A DNA stretch of 64,000 nucleotides from Pantoea conspicua (GCF_002095315.1 NZ_MLFN01000003.1:102544-166543); one strand, 5' to 3'; positions 1-9,993 are shown, counted from the first letter of the stretch. Notes: generated by a model not told the origin, from the letters alone. Numbers and translations: made by a program.

Positions 1-874
1 TGATCGCGCCGTGATCGCTGATGGTAATTCCTTTAAATTTCCACTTATCACGCAGCAGATCTTTCAGCAGCCAGCCATCGGCGGTAGCCGGAACACCGTT
101 GATTGAGTTCAGCGCCACCATCACGCCGCCACTGCCGGCATCCAGTGAGGCTTTATAGGGCGGCAGATAATCCTGGAACATCCGCTGTGGGCTCATGTCG
201 ACGGTGTTGTAATCGCGTCCACCTTCCACCGCGCCATACAGGGCGAAGTGTTTGACGCTGGTCATAATGTTATAGCGGTCGGCCGCGCTTTTGCCCTGCA
301 TCGACTGCACCATGCTGCGGCCCATTTCGCCGGTCAGGTAGGTATCTTCGCCAAAGCCTTCCGAGCCACGCCCCCAGCGCGGTTCACGGCTGACATCGAC
401 CATCGGCGCCCAGGTCATATTCAGACCATCGTCGGCCGCTTCATAGGCGGAAACCCGTCCCACCTCTTTGACTGCCTCAAGATCCCAGCTGGCGGCCAGG
501 CCGAGCGGAATCGGGAAAATAGTGCGCTGGCCGTGGATCACATCGTAGGCGAAGAACAGCGGAATTTTCAGACGGCTGAGCTGCATCGCCTGATCCTGCA
601 TCGCACGGATATCCTGACGGGTCACGGTATTGAAAATGGCGCCAACCTGACTTTTTTGAATCATCTCACGGATGACTTCTTTTGGATTATCAGGCCCGAC
701 GCTGATTAAACGCAGCTGGCCGATCTTTTCATCCAGCGTCATTTTTTTAAGCAGATCGTTGACGAAGGCATCCCGCGCCTGTTCGGTCATCGGGTGGTTA
801 CCTGGCATTGTCTCAGCCAATGCCGGTTGCATCGCAAGGGAGACAGCGAGACTAACAGAGTAAATCCATTTCAT
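1..874 (-). CDS. bglX: Periplasmic beta-glucosidase BglX, N-terminal part (gene runs off the window start)
   Basis: Glycoside hydrolase family 3 beta-glucosidase that releases terminal glucose from beta-glucosides in the periplasm. The visible 291 codons start with a signal peptide (MKWIYSVSLAVSLAMQPALA) and continue through the GH3 N-terminal barrel: DEKIGQLR, AYDVIHGQRT, MTWAPMVDVSREPRWGR, SVKHFALYGAVEGG and, right at the window edge, the SDH motif that carries the GH3 nucleophile aspartate. The C-terminal GH3 and fibronectin-like domains lie outside the window. Start chosen at the ATG giving the signal peptide; it aligns residue for residue with E. coli BglX. It is transcribed divergently from dld, as in E. 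coli. Confidence 0.96.
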   Translation of the reverse strand, partial: MKWIYSVSLAVSLAMQPALAETMPGNHPMTEQARDAFVNDLLKKMTLDEKIGQLRLISVGPDNPKEVIREMIQKSQVGAIFNTVTRQDIRAMQDQAMQLSRLKIPLFFAYDVIHGQRTIFPIPLGLAASWDLEAVKEVGRVSAYEAADDGLNMTWAPMVDVSREPRWGRGSEGFGEDTYLTGEMGRSMVQSMQGKSAADRYNIMTSVKHFALYGAVEGGRDYNTVDMSPQRMFQDYLPPYKASLDAGSGGVMVALNSINGVPATADGWLLKDLLRDKWKFKGITISDHGAI

Positions 875-1030
875 CAGGTTGGGTTCTCTTAAGTAACTGC
901 GCAATATCGAATAAACAGGCGGCAGTGTGCCACAAGAAGAGAATAGCAGGTAGCCTGCCGGTGTCACACTGCGTTGCAGCGGGTTGACGTGCTACAGTAA
1001 TGACGCACTAATAAGACAAGGGAATTGCCC

Positions 1031-2734
1031 ATGAAACAGACCTCTGCCCTGCTTTCTGACTTGCGCCGCCTGGTCGGCCCTACGCATCTGCTTACTGAAC
1101 CTGAACAGACCGCCCGCTACCGTAAAGGCTTTCGCTCCGGCGAAGGCGACGCGCTGGCGGTAGTGTTTCCTGCCACGCTGCTGGAGTTGTGGCGCGTGTT
1201 GCAGACGCTGGTCAATGCCGACGCCATCATTCTGATGCAGGCAGCCAATACCGGCCTGACAGAAGGCTCCACCCCGCACGGCGACGATTACGATCGTCCG
1301 CTGGTGATCATCAGTACCCTGCGGCTGGATAAGCTCCAGTTAATTGATGAAGGCAAGCAGGTGCTGGCGTTTCCCGGCAGCACGCTCTATCAGCTGGAAA
1401 AAGTGCTTAAACCGCTGGGACGCGAGCCGCATTCGGTGATTGGATCGTCCTGCATTGGTGCCTCGGTGCTGGGCGGGATTTGTAATAACTCCGGCGGTTC
1501 GCTGATTAAACGCGGCCCGGCCTACAGTGAAATGGCACTGTTCGCGCAGATAGATGCGCAGGGAAAACTGCGGCTGGTTAACCATCTCGGCATCGATTTA
1601 GGCCACTCACCGGAAGAGATTCTGGGCCGGCTGGATGACGATCGCTGGCAGCAGACCGATGTCCTTCATGATGGACGTCACGCCTCCGATCATGAATATG
1701 CCAGCCGGGTACGCGAGATCGATGCTGACACGCCGGCCCGCTATAACGCCGACGCGCGTCGCCTGTTTGAGGCATCTGGCTGTGCCGGTAAACTGGCGGT
1801 ATTCGCCGTGCGTCTTGATACTTTTGCCAGCGAACCGCAGCAGCAGGTGTTCTATATCGGTACCAACGATCCCAGCGTACTGAGCGATATCCGCCGCCAC
1901 ATGCTGGCGCACTTCAGCAATCTGCCGGTGGCGGGTGAATATATGCACCGCGACATCTATGACATCGCCGAAGTCTACGGCAAAGACACTTTCCTGATGA
2001 TCGACAAGCTGGGCACCGATAAGATGCCGCTGTTCTTCACCCTGAAAGGTCGTGTGGATGCCTGGCTGAGCAAACTGTCATTCATTAAACCGCACTTCAG
2101 CGATCGCCTGTTGCAGCGCCTGAGCCAGCTGTTCCCGGCCCATCTGCCGAAACGCATGAAGCAGTATCGCGACAAATATGAACACTACCTGATGCTGAAA
2201 ATGTCCGGTGACGGCGTGGCCGAAGCGCGTAACTACCTGCGCGATTACTTTCGCGAAGGCGGCGGCGAATTTTTCGAGTGCGAAGGGAAAGAAGGTGCCC
2301 ATGCGTTTCTGCATCGTTTTGCCGCCGCAGGTGCAGCGGTGCGCTATCACGCAGTGCATGCGGAAGAGGTGGAAGATATTCTGGCACTGGATATCGCCTT
2401 GCGCCGCAACGATCCCAACTGGTTTGAAACCCTGCCCGAGGCGATAAAAGGGTCGCTCAGCCACTGCCTCTACTACGGTCACTTCTTCTGTCACGTGTTC
2501 CATCAGGATTACATCGTCAGAAAAGGGGTTGATGCTCATCTGCTGAAAGCGCAGATGCTGGAGATTTTGCAGGCGCGCGGGGCGGAGTATCCGGCGGAAC
2601 ACAATGTCGGTCACCTCTATCAGGCCAAACCGCAGCTGGCGGCCTTTTACCGACAGCTTGATCCCACCAACAGTTTTAATCCGGGCCTGGGCAAAACCAG
2701 CAAACTAAAAGGCTGGGCGGTCAGGCAGCCTTAA
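1031..2734 (+). CDS. dld: Quinone-dependent D-lactate dehydrogenase
   Basis: FAD-containing peripheral membrane enzyme that oxidises D-lactate to pyruvate and passes electrons to the quinone pool. The 567-residue product matches E. coli Dld along its length: FAD-binding PCMH region with MQAANTGLTEGSTP and GREPHSVIGSSCIGASVLGG (about residues 75-150), then the membrane-binding D-lactate dehydrogenase domain (EYMHRDIYDIAEVYGKDTF) and the C-terminal HNVGHLY and DPTNSFNPGLGKTSK motifs. The ATG at 1031 follows an AAGGGA ribosome site; an in-frame TTG two codons upstream is less likely. Monocistronic, with a terminator just downstream. Confidence 0.97.
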   Translation: MKQTSALLSDLRRLVGPTHLLTEPEQTARYRKGFRSGEGDALAVVFPATLLELWRVLQTLVNADAIILMQAANTGLTEGSTPHGDDYDRPLVIISTLRLDKLQLIDEGKQVLAFPGSTLYQLEKVLKPLGREPHSVIGSSCIGASVLGGICNNSGGSLIKRGPAYSEMALFAQIDAQGKLRLVNHLGIDLGHSPEEILGRLDDDRWQQTDVLHDGRHASDHEYASRVREIDADTPARYNADARRLFEASGCAGKLAVFAVRLDTFASEPQQQVFYIGTNDPSVLSDIRRHMLAHFSNLPVAGEYMHRDIYDIAEVYGKDTFLMIDKLGTDKMPLFFTLKGRVDAWLSKLSFIKPHFSDRLLQRLSQLFPAHLPKRMKQYRDKYEHYLMLKMSGDGVAEARNYLRDYFREGGGEFFECEGKEGAHAFLHRFAAAGAAVRYHAVHAEEVEDILALDIALRRNDPNWFETLPEAIKGSLSHCLYYGHFFCHVFHQDYIVRKGVDAHLLKAQMLEILQARGAEYPAEHNVGHLYQAKPQLAAFYRQLDPTNSFNPGLGKTSKLKGWAVRQP

Positions 2735-2762
2735 TCTATCGACAAAGCGCTCTTCTGCCACT

Positions 2763-2790
2763 AAAGCCTGCCGATCCGGGCAGGCTTTTT
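2763..2790 (+). terminator. Rho-independent terminator after dld
   Basis: A 9-bp GC-rich stem (2764-2772 with 2779-2787) with a 6-nt loop runs straight into a T run, 29 bases after the dld stop codon. Confidence 0.85.
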
Positions 2791-2948
2791 AATGACCGGA
2801 CGCTGTTAACGGGGTCCCGGCTGCGTGCATTACTTTCCTTAACAAGGCTGATTAAGCTAAATAACATTGATAGCGATAAAAATTAATTCGCATTCTAATG
2901 TCGCGACTGCTTTATTTGCGCACTTTTTCTTTCTGAGCAACCTCTCAC

Positions 2949-2977
2949 AAAAGGATCAACGGCCGGTTGATCCTTTT
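2949..2977 (+). other. Long hairpin upstream of the chitoporin gene
   Basis: Within the 320-base gap between dld and the porin gene there is a 12-bp perfect inverted repeat (2949-2960 with 2966-2977, 5-base loop). The stem starts with A residues and ends with T residues, so it looks like a bidirectional terminator, but no gene ends near it. It lies about 80 bases before the porin start codon, so it may sit in the 5' leader or act as an operator. The rest of the gap is A+T-rich and shows no ORF. Confidence 0.45.
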
Positions 2978-3054
2978 CGTCATGAAAAATAGATTGGCAA
3001 AAGTTTATATTTTTATAATCAAATTGCTCGCTATTCATTCAGGGAGGATGAGCG

Positions 3055-4452
3055 ATGCGTCAGATTAATTACGCCTTCGCGTTAACAGAAATCGTTATTA
3101 TAACAACCTTTATGTCAGCCTTATCGGCATTACCCGCTTATGGAGCGGGTTTTATTGAAGAGAGCTCGTTAAAAGGGAATATTTTTTACTGGCAGCGTCA
3201 GCGCGATCGCAAAGAGCTTGATTCGGCAAATGAATATCATGGTGAGTATCGGGCTCATCTGCATCACGCCACGCTGAACAGCAATCTGGCATATCAGTCA
3301 GGCTACGCTGCAGGCTGGGTGGGCGTCGATTTTGCCCTGTATGGCGCAGCAGAACTGGCTAACAGCGGTCCGGCGGCCCCGAATGAAATCGGTTTTAGCC
3401 AGGCGCGGCGTCGCTGGGATGAAAAATGGCGTGGCGACACCAGTGGTGTCTCGATATATCAGGCGGCGCTCAAATTTAAATTTAATGATAACTGGATGCG
3501 TACGGGTTATATCCAGCCCACCGGCCAGACTTTAATTTTACCACACTGGAGTTTTTTACCGGGAACTTACCGGGGATTTGAAGCGGGTTCCCGCTATGAT
3601 TTCGGCGAGGCAGGCAGATTATTATTCTCTTACCTCTGGAGTGACCGATATAAATCGCCGTGGTATCGCGAATTATATCATTTCCGCCAGGCGGATGGCG
3701 TTACAGATATTCGTTACCTCCATTCCATTGGTGCAAAATATAGTTTCAACAATAGTCTGATGGTGGAAGTCGCATTCGGTCAGGCTGTGGGATATATCGA
3801 TCAATATTTCGTAAAAACCTCATGGACGATGCCGTTCAGCGGTAACGATCTGCACACCAGTTATCAGTTTTATGGCGCGCACGATAAACAACAGGGCGGT
3901 GCCAGCAATGCTAATGACGTTTATGACGGTCTTGCCTGGCTGCAGGCGCTCACCTTTGGCTATCGCGTCGGTCCGGTCGATCTGCGGCTGGAAGGCAGCT
4001 GGGTCAAAGCCGAAGGGAATCAGGGCTTCTTTTTACAACGTATGACGCCAGGTTACGCCAGTTCCAATGGACGACTGGATATCTGGTGGGATGCCCGCTC
4101 CGACTGGAACGCCAACGGTGAAAAAGCGATTTTTGTCGGTGCCCTGCTCGACTTAACGCCCTGGCAGCTGGCGGGCTGGAAAGTAGGTGGCTCCCGGGTC
4201 TGGGGCTGGGACGCCCGACCCGCCACCCAGCCCCGGTTTGACCAGAGTCAGCGGCTGAGAGAGTCCGCCTGGAATCTCGATCTGATCTACCAGGTTCAGC
4301 AGGGCCGCGCTAAAGATACGCTGTTTAAACTGCACTACACCCGCTACGACAATCACAGCAATCTGCCCAGTTACAGCGGGGGTTATGGCAATATTTTTCA
4401 GGACGAGAAGGATATCAAACTGATGGTGATCGCACCCTTTACCCTGTTCTGA
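3055..4452 (+). CDS. chiP: Chitoporin-like outer membrane porin, OprD family
   Basis: Predicted 465-residue outer membrane beta-barrel of the OprD family, resembling the chitooligosaccharide porin ChiP (YbfM) of enterobacteria. A long hydrophobic signal sequence ends near AYGAGF; the mature part has the OprD hallmarks FIEESSLKGNIFYWQRQRDR, the alternating aromatic strands, and a C-terminal phenylalanine (MVIAPFTLF) recognised by the BAM machinery. A GGGAGG ribosome site precedes the ATG. The next gene, 50 bases downstream on the same strand, is a chitobiase, which supports uptake of chitin oligosaccharides for periplasmic cleavage. In E. coli chiP is repressed by the sRNA ChiX; I see no convincing ChiX pairing site in this leader. 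The chiQ lipoprotein gene that follows chiP in E. coli is absent. Confidence 0.82.
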   Translation: MRQINYAFALTEIVIITTFMSALSALPAYGAGFIEESSLKGNIFYWQRQRDRKELDSANEYHGEYRAHLHHATLNSNLAYQSGYAAGWVGVDFALYGAAELANSGPAAPNEIGFSQARRRWDEKWRGDTSGVSIYQAALKFKFNDNWMRTGYIQPTGQTLILPHWSFLPGTYRGFEAGSRYDFGEAGRLLFSYLWSDRYKSPWYRELYHFRQADGVTDIRYLHSIGAKYSFNNSLMVEVAFGQAVGYIDQYFVKTSWTMPFSGNDLHTSYQFYGAHDKQQGGASNANDVYDGLAWLQALTFGYRVGPVDLRLEGSWVKAEGNQGFFLQRMTPGYASSNGRLDIWWDARSDWNANGEKAIFVGALLDLTPWQLAGWKVGGSRVWGWDARPATQPRFDQSQRLRESAWNLDLIYQVQQGRAKDTLFKLHYTRYDNHSNLPSYSGGYGNIFQDEKDIKLMVIAPFTLF

Positions 4453-4503
4453 CCGCACGCCGCAGACCCGGATCCCTCTCCAGCCGATACAAGGATGATG
4501 ACC

Positions 4504-7153
4504 ATGTTAACCCAACGTCTTTTTGCGCTCAGCCTGCTGAGCGTTGCCCTCTCCAGCCCTGCCAGTCCGTCAGAGCAGTCGCTGGTAAACCAGATCAGCC
4601 AGTTTGGCGTGACCTATCAGGTAAAGGATAATCTGGCCGCCCTGCACGGTATCGACTGCGCGGCATTAGGGGCCGACTGGGCGGCCTGTAACCGCGCCAC
4701 CATTACCCTGACCAACCACGGTCCGGCGCTGACGGACAGACAGTGGGCCATTTATATGAGCAACGTCCATCAGACGCTGCGGGTGGATAACGACCAGTTT
4801 AAGATGACCCATATTGTCGGTGATTTAACCCGCCTTGAGCCTACCGATAAGTTCACCGGCATCGGGGCTGGCGAGTCGGTAGAGATCCCGATCGTGAACG
4901 AATACTGGCAACTGTTTATCACCGATGTGATGCCGCGCTGGTATGTCACCGCCGGTCAGGCAACGCCACAAATCATTACCAGCACCGACAGCGAAGATCT
5001 CAGCAAGTTTGTGCTGCCGTTTGGGGATAACTGGCGACGCAGCGCGGATGACCACAATGTGCTGATGCAGCCAGTCAGCCGCTTTGATAAAAACAGCGAT
5101 ATCACGCCTCTGCCCGCTTCAGCATTACGCGGTCAGATCAGCCCGACGCCACTTGACGTTAAACTCCATCCGCACGATGCGTCACTCAGCCGCGGCGTCA
5201 CGCTGTCGCTCAACGGGCTGAGTACCGCTACGCGTCAGGCGGTTGTTCAGCGCTTTGAGCAACTGGGTGTCCAACAACACGCGTCGGGCTATGCGATTAC
5301 CAGTGACATCCGGCCAGGCTATTTCAGCGGCGCACTGGCCAAATCCGGTGCTTACCGGCTGAATATCAACGCCCGCAGTGCCAGCATCGTCGGCTACGAC
5401 GCCGCCGGGGCGTTTTATGGGCTGATGTCGATTCTCTCCCTGATCCCGGCTGACGGTGCCCCGCAGATCGCCACGCTGGACGCGACAGATGCGCCCCGCT
5501 TCGTCTATCGCGGTGCCTTTCTTGATGTGGCGCGCAATTTCCATAGCAAACAGGCGGTACTGCGGCTGCTCGATCAGATGGCGGCGTGGAAGATGAATAC
5601 TTTCCATTTTCACCTGAGTGATGATGAGGCTGGCGGATTGAAATTCCCGGCCTGCCGGAATTAACCAGGGTGGGCAGCCAGCGCTGCCATGATCTCACTG
5701 AACAGCGCTGCCTGCTGCCGCAGCTCGGGTCGGGTCCGTTCAGTGACAACAACGGCAGCGGCTATTTCAGTCGCGCGACTACATCGAGATTGTGGAGTAT
5801 GCGCAGGCGCGCCATATCACCGTCATCCCGGAGATCGATATGCCCGCCCATGCGCGTGCGGCAGTGATTGCCATGGAGGCGCGCTACCAGCGACTGATGC
5901 GTGCCGGGCAACCCGCTCAGGCCAGTGCGTATCGCCTGATCGATCCGACGGATGACTCCAATACCACGTCGGTGCAGCTCTACGATCGCACCAGCTATCT
6001 CAATCCCTGCATTGATGGTTCACAGCGCTTTGTCGGCAAAGTGATCGGTGAGATTCAGGCGATGCACCGCGAAGCGGGACAGCCGTTAACCAGCTGGCAT
6101 TTTGGTGGTGACGAAGCAAAAAATATTCGCTTTGGTCCGGGCTACTCCGATCGCCACCAGCCTGAGCCCGGCACCGGCCTGCGCGACTGGCAGCAGGAAG
6201 ATCGGCCCTGGGCTAAATCGCAGGTTTGTCAGGCGCTGGTCAGCAGCGGAAAAGTAAAAGATCTGGCGCACCTGCCGAGCTATTTTGCGCTGACGGTCAG
6301 TGCAATTGTCCAGCGTCACGGTATCGGCAAAATGCAGGCGTGGCAGGACGGTTTAAAAGATGCAAAAGATGCGCGTGCGTTCGCCACCCCACGCGTGGCG
6401 GTCAATTTCTGGGATACCCTCTACTGGGGCGGTTTTGACAGCGCCAGCGACTGGACACAGAAAGGCTATGATGTGGTGATTTCCAGCCCCGACTACCTCT
6501 ATCTCGATTTCCCCTCTGAGGTCAATCCGCTGGAACGCGGCTACTACTGGGGCACCCGCTTCAGTGATGAACGCAAAATATTTTCCTTCGCCCCCGATAA
6601 CCTGCCGCAGAATGCTGAGACCTCAACAGATCGCGACGGTAACGCTTTCAGCGCTAAATCAGATAAGCCCTGGACCGGTGCCTATGGTCTTTCCGCCCAG
6701 CTGTGGAGTGAAACCGTGCGTACCGACCCGCAGATGGAATATATGATTTATCCCCGTTTGTTTGCGGTGGCAGAGCGCAGCTGGCATCGCGCCAGCTGGG
6801 AGCTGGACTACCGTGCGGGACGGGAATTTATCGGCGGACAGACCCGTCTGGTGGATCGTCATGCGCTCCAGCAGGACTGGCAACGCTTCGCTAACCTGCT
6901 GGGACAGCGTGAGCTGGCGAAGCTGGACAAAGCCGGTATCGCTTATCGCCTGCCAGTGCCGGGCGCGAAAATTGTCGCAGGCGTGCTGGCGATGAATGTT
7001 GCGTTGCCTGGTGTGACGCTGGAATACAGTCTGGATAATGGCACACACTGGCAGCGGTACGATGCTGCTCAACCACCGCAGGTGAGTGGTGCAGTACAGG
7101 TACGTTCGGTCAGCGCCAATGGGCTCCGCAGCAGCCGGGTTGAGTCACTGTAA
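4504..7153 (+). pseudogene. chb: Chitobiase (beta-N-acetylhexosaminidase, GH20), broken by two single-base frameshifts
   Basis: Periplasmic enzyme that hydrolyses chitobiose and longer GlcNAc oligomers. Signal peptide MLTQRLFALSLLSVALSSPAS, then N-terminal CHB_HEX carbohydrate-binding domain, GH20b domain, GH20 barrel with HFHLSDDE and the catalytic Asp-Glu pair in HFGGDEAKN (near 6103), and a C-terminal Ig-like domain. The frame ends early at 5664 because one G is missing near 5628 (DDEGWR expected); a second G is missing near 5779 (SRADYIEIVEYA expected), after which the frame is open to 7153. With both bases restored the protein is about 883 residues, the size of Serratia chitobiase. All family motifs survive, so a sequencing error or very recent inactivation is likely. 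ATG 4504 fits the AAGG ribosome site better than ATG 4495. Confidence 0.85.
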
Positions 7154-7240
7154 AGCAGAGGGACAACGCGCGGCCGTGGTGTGGCCTGGCAATGTCAGAC
7201 CGGATTTATCAGCCCAGGCTGCCAGGCCGGTAAACCCAAT

Positions 7241-7265
7241 AAAAAAGGCCGACTTTTGTCGGCCT
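7241..7265 (-). terminator. Terminator of the MscS-type gene
   Basis: An 8-bp stem (7246-7253 with 7258-7265) with a TTTT/AAAA loop is followed on the minus strand by a run of six T. It lies 34 bases past the stop of the minus-strand channel gene. Confidence 0.85.
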
Positions 7266-7298
7266 CAGAATCATGACATCCGGATCAGGCGATTCGCG

Positions 7299-9743
7299 TT
7301 ATGACAGCAGCTTCTCTTCTTCGCTGGCTGCCACCGCCTGCTGGCGACGCTCGATAATCATGGTTTGCGGCGTAGAGAGCAGAATTCCCTCTTTACGCAG
7401 GCGGGTCAGAATATCAAACAGCAGGTCGCTCTTCGCGCCAGCGATCTGGCGCTGTCCGGCCACGTTGCCGGTCACGCTCAGTATAATCCCCTGCTGGGTG
7501 AGATCTTTGAACGACACCGACGGCTCTGGCGTCTCCAGAATGCGTTCGTTTTCGTTATAGACCTCCAGCAGGATATCGCGCACTTTAGACGGATCGATAT
7601 TCAACGGGAAGGTGAGCGTGATAGTCACCACGCCCTGTGCATTGCCCATGGTGGCGTTACGCACGTTCTGCGAGATGAACTGCGAGTTCGGCACGATGAC
7701 GGTCGATTTATCGCCTAACTGAATTTCGGTGGCGCGCACGTTGATCCGGCGGATATCCCCTTCTATGCCGCTGATTGTCACCAGATCGCCCACTTTCACC
7801 GGACGCTCGGTTAACAGAATCAGTCCCGAGATAAAGTTCTTCACAATCTCCTGCAGGCCAAAACCGATACCGACCGACAGCGCACTGACGATCCACGCCA
7901 GTTTGTTCCACTGCAGGCCCATGATCGACAGCGTCAGCAGAATAATCAGCACGTAGCCAATGTTGCTGAACAGCGTCACCAGCGACACCCGCATCCCCAC
8001 GTCCATGGTGGTTTTTGGCAGGAAATCGTTGTCCAGCCAGCGGCGAATTGACCGCAGCACATAGATGCCGACCACCAGGCAGACCAGCGCGTTGACCATA
8101 TGCGCCGGCACAATATTCAGCGACTCCAGCCCTTTACCGCCCCAGAACTCAATCGCTTTCTGCAGCAGCTCAATCGGGGTTGAAGAGGCGAAAGTCCCGT
8201 TCAGCAGCGCCAGCACCACAAACAGCACCAGCACGGTTTTACCCAGGGCCGTCAGCAGAGTGGCAGTTTGTTGCAGATGACGCTCGTTGATATTCAGCGA
8301 GCTCTGAATACGCCGTCCGGAGGAGTTACTGGTCGAAAACAGGCTTTCACAGCCATCACTCAGCAGATGGCTGAGGAAGTAGAACGAACCAAACAGCAGG
8401 CCGCACCAGATCACCTCATAACTCAGGAATCGCGCCAGCGTCACGTAGCCGATAACCAGCGACAGCAGAATCGCCAGCGCCGTCAGGGTCAGGCCCATCT
8501 GAATCAGCCCGACCAGCGTCGATCGCGCCTCGGGTGGCGTGCCCGCCTGCGTCATGCGGCGGCGAACCCGGTTGGTGCGGATGCTGATCGCCAGCGCGGT
8601 GCTGCCAATCAGTAACGCCGTCAGACCGTTGGCGAAGATAGTCGTGTTCAGGCTGGTGCCGACGCTGTAGTTAAACGCCTCCATCGTCTGGAAGATAAAC
8701 ACCAGTACGGCAGTGATCGGCGGGAAAGGCTTCAGCGCCATCGCCACTTCATTGGAGATGGTTGGCAAACGCCAGCTTGGTCGGCGTGTAGAGAGAAACG
8801 CGCGGCCCAGTCCGGCAATTAAACCGCAGAACACGCTAAGCTGGACCAGCCGATCAACAAAATCCTGTACGTTGTCTGACACGTCATCACGGCGGGTAAA
8901 CGCCAGCGCAATAAAGTTGAAGGTCAGCACCACCGCCACCAGCGTGGTGATGGCAATCGCTGCCGCCAGGAAACTGCGGCGCAGTCGCCCTTCCGGCAAT
9001 TTATGAATGCTGACCCAGGCGAGGAACTCTTCACTGTAGCGACGTCCCAGCGTCATCACCAGCAGCGCAGCCAGTATCCAGGCCGCACTGCCAACGCGCC
9101 AGCCCGGCTCCCACGAGAGTGCCGCGGTGTCCTGCAACTCCTGCAGGAATTCACCGATTTTCTCGCCGTCCAGATCCTGACTGCTGAGCACCGGTGCCCA
9201 GAAGCGCGGTCCGAGGATGCTGCCCGAGTTAAGCGCCAGCTGGCTCTTAAGCTGATCGCGACGCAGGTTAACGATTTGCGAAGAGAGCATCAGTGCACCG
9301 TTTTTGATGCCTTCCGCCTGCTTGATCTGATCGTCGAGTTTGCCCTTCTGATTCTCCAGCGCGTGACGCTTGCGCGTCACTTCCGCGGTCTCTTTCATGC
9401 CGCTGTCCGGCTTCGGTGCCGGACCCAGCACCGCCAGCTGTGCATCAAGCTGCTGGCGTTCGGGCAGCAGCGCCTGGCCCAGCGTGTCGGCATTGCCTGA
9501 CAGCTCCAGCGCCATTTCATTCAGTTGCGTCAGCTTACTTTCGCCGGTATCGCCCGAGATCTGGCTTTTGATTTTATCGAGGATCTTCTGCATTTTCGGC
9601 AGTTCGACCGCCGCATTGACTTTTGGCGGGGCATCTTGTTCTTGTGCGGCGCTCGCCGCATCGTCCGCTGCCTGCGACCACGCCGGGGCAAACGCCACCA
9701 GAGCCAGCATTAACAGCGCAAAAAGGGATCGTAGCTTAAACAT
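7299..9743 (-). CDS. Large MscS-family mechanosensitive channel with DUF3772 domain
   Basis: An 814-residue inner membrane channel of the multi-domain MscS type (compare MscM, MscK, YbiO). A signal peptide ending AWSQAADD leads into a periplasmic coiled coil (about 45-200: QMQKILDKI, LNEMALELS, KLDDQIKQAEG) that matches the DUF3772 region, followed by roughly ten membrane segments. The C-terminal third is the conserved MscS core: pore-lining helix ALSVGIGFGLQEIVKNFISGLILLTERP, then the beta domain with VKVGDLVTISG and the TVIVPNSQFISQNVRN segment. Expected role: relief of turgor on hypo-osmotic shock. It stands alone between the chitin locus and pbpG; no E. coli gene occupies this position. 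Exact paralogue class within the large MscS proteins is not certain. Confidence 0.9.
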   Translation of the reverse strand: MFKLRSLFALLMLALVAFAPAWSQAADDAASAAQEQDAPPKVNAAVELPKMQKILDKIKSQISGDTGESKLTQLNEMALELSGNADTLGQALLPERQQLDAQLAVLGPAPKPDSGMKETAEVTRKRHALENQKGKLDDQIKQAEGIKNGALMLSSQIVNLRRDQLKSQLALNSGSILGPRFWAPVLSSQDLDGEKIGEFLQELQDTAALSWEPGWRVGSAAWILAALLVMTLGRRYSEEFLAWVSIHKLPEGRLRRSFLAAAIAITTLVAVVLTFNFIALAFTRRDDVSDNVQDFVDRLVQLSVFCGLIAGLGRAFLSTRRPSWRLPTISNEVAMALKPFPPITAVLVFIFQTMEAFNYSVGTSLNTTIFANGLTALLIGSTALAISIRTNRVRRRMTQAGTPPEARSTLVGLIQMGLTLTALAILLSLVIGYVTLARFLSYEVIWCGLLFGSFYFLSHLLSDGCESLFSTSNSSGRRIQSSLNINERHLQQTATLLTALGKTVLVLFVVLALLNGTFASSTPIELLQKAIEFWGGKGLESLNIVPAHMVNALVCLVVGIYVLRSIRRWLDNDFLPKTTMDVGMRVSLVTLFSNIGYVLIILLTLSIMGLQWNKLAWIVSALSVGIGFGLQEIVKNFISGLILLTERPVKVGDLVTISGIEGDIRRINVRATEIQLGDKSTVIVPNSQFISQNVRNATMGNAQGVVTITLTFPLNIDPSKVRDILLEVYNENERILETPEPSVSFKDLTQQGIILSVTGNVAGQRQIAGAKSDLLFDILTRLRKEGILLSTPQTMIIERRQQAVAASEEEKLLS

Positions 9744-9993
9744 ATCAGTGAGATTCCAGCAGCATAATCAGGCGATCTACCCTCGCCATTCGCGCGTAGT
9801 GTAGGGCTTTGCAAGCGATGAAACTATAGGAATAGCGGGCAATTATTGTTCCGTATTCAGGCTGTTCAGGCCGCAACAGAGACCACTGGCCTCCGCTGCG
9901 GCTGGCGGGCGGATCACGGCGGTTGCCGCCGTGTCGCCCTCTGGTGCAGCCAGAACACCGCCGGTGCGCCTGAGGCGCCACACCGGCTATGCT
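9744..9993. other. Intergenic gap between pbpG and the MscS gene
   Basis: G+C-rich 250-base gap. It holds a hairpin with 8-bp stem (9915-9922 with 9926-9933) lacking a T run, which could be a weak or Rho-dependent terminator for pbpG. No supported gene. Confidence 0.4.

Noticed and set aside
248..709. Open frame of 153 codons opposite bglX
   Set aside because: Lies opposite the conserved GH3 beta-glucosidase; not supported by a start site or homology.
2078..2614. Open frame of 178 codons on the minus strand inside dld
   Set aside because: Lies entirely opposite a clearly conserved gene; its sequence looks like an antisense shadow with no family motif.
3030..3060. Pairing site for the small RNA ChiX in the chitoporin leader
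   Set aside because: Only a short GAGGA-type match around the ribosome site; not long enough to claim the E. coli-type regulation.
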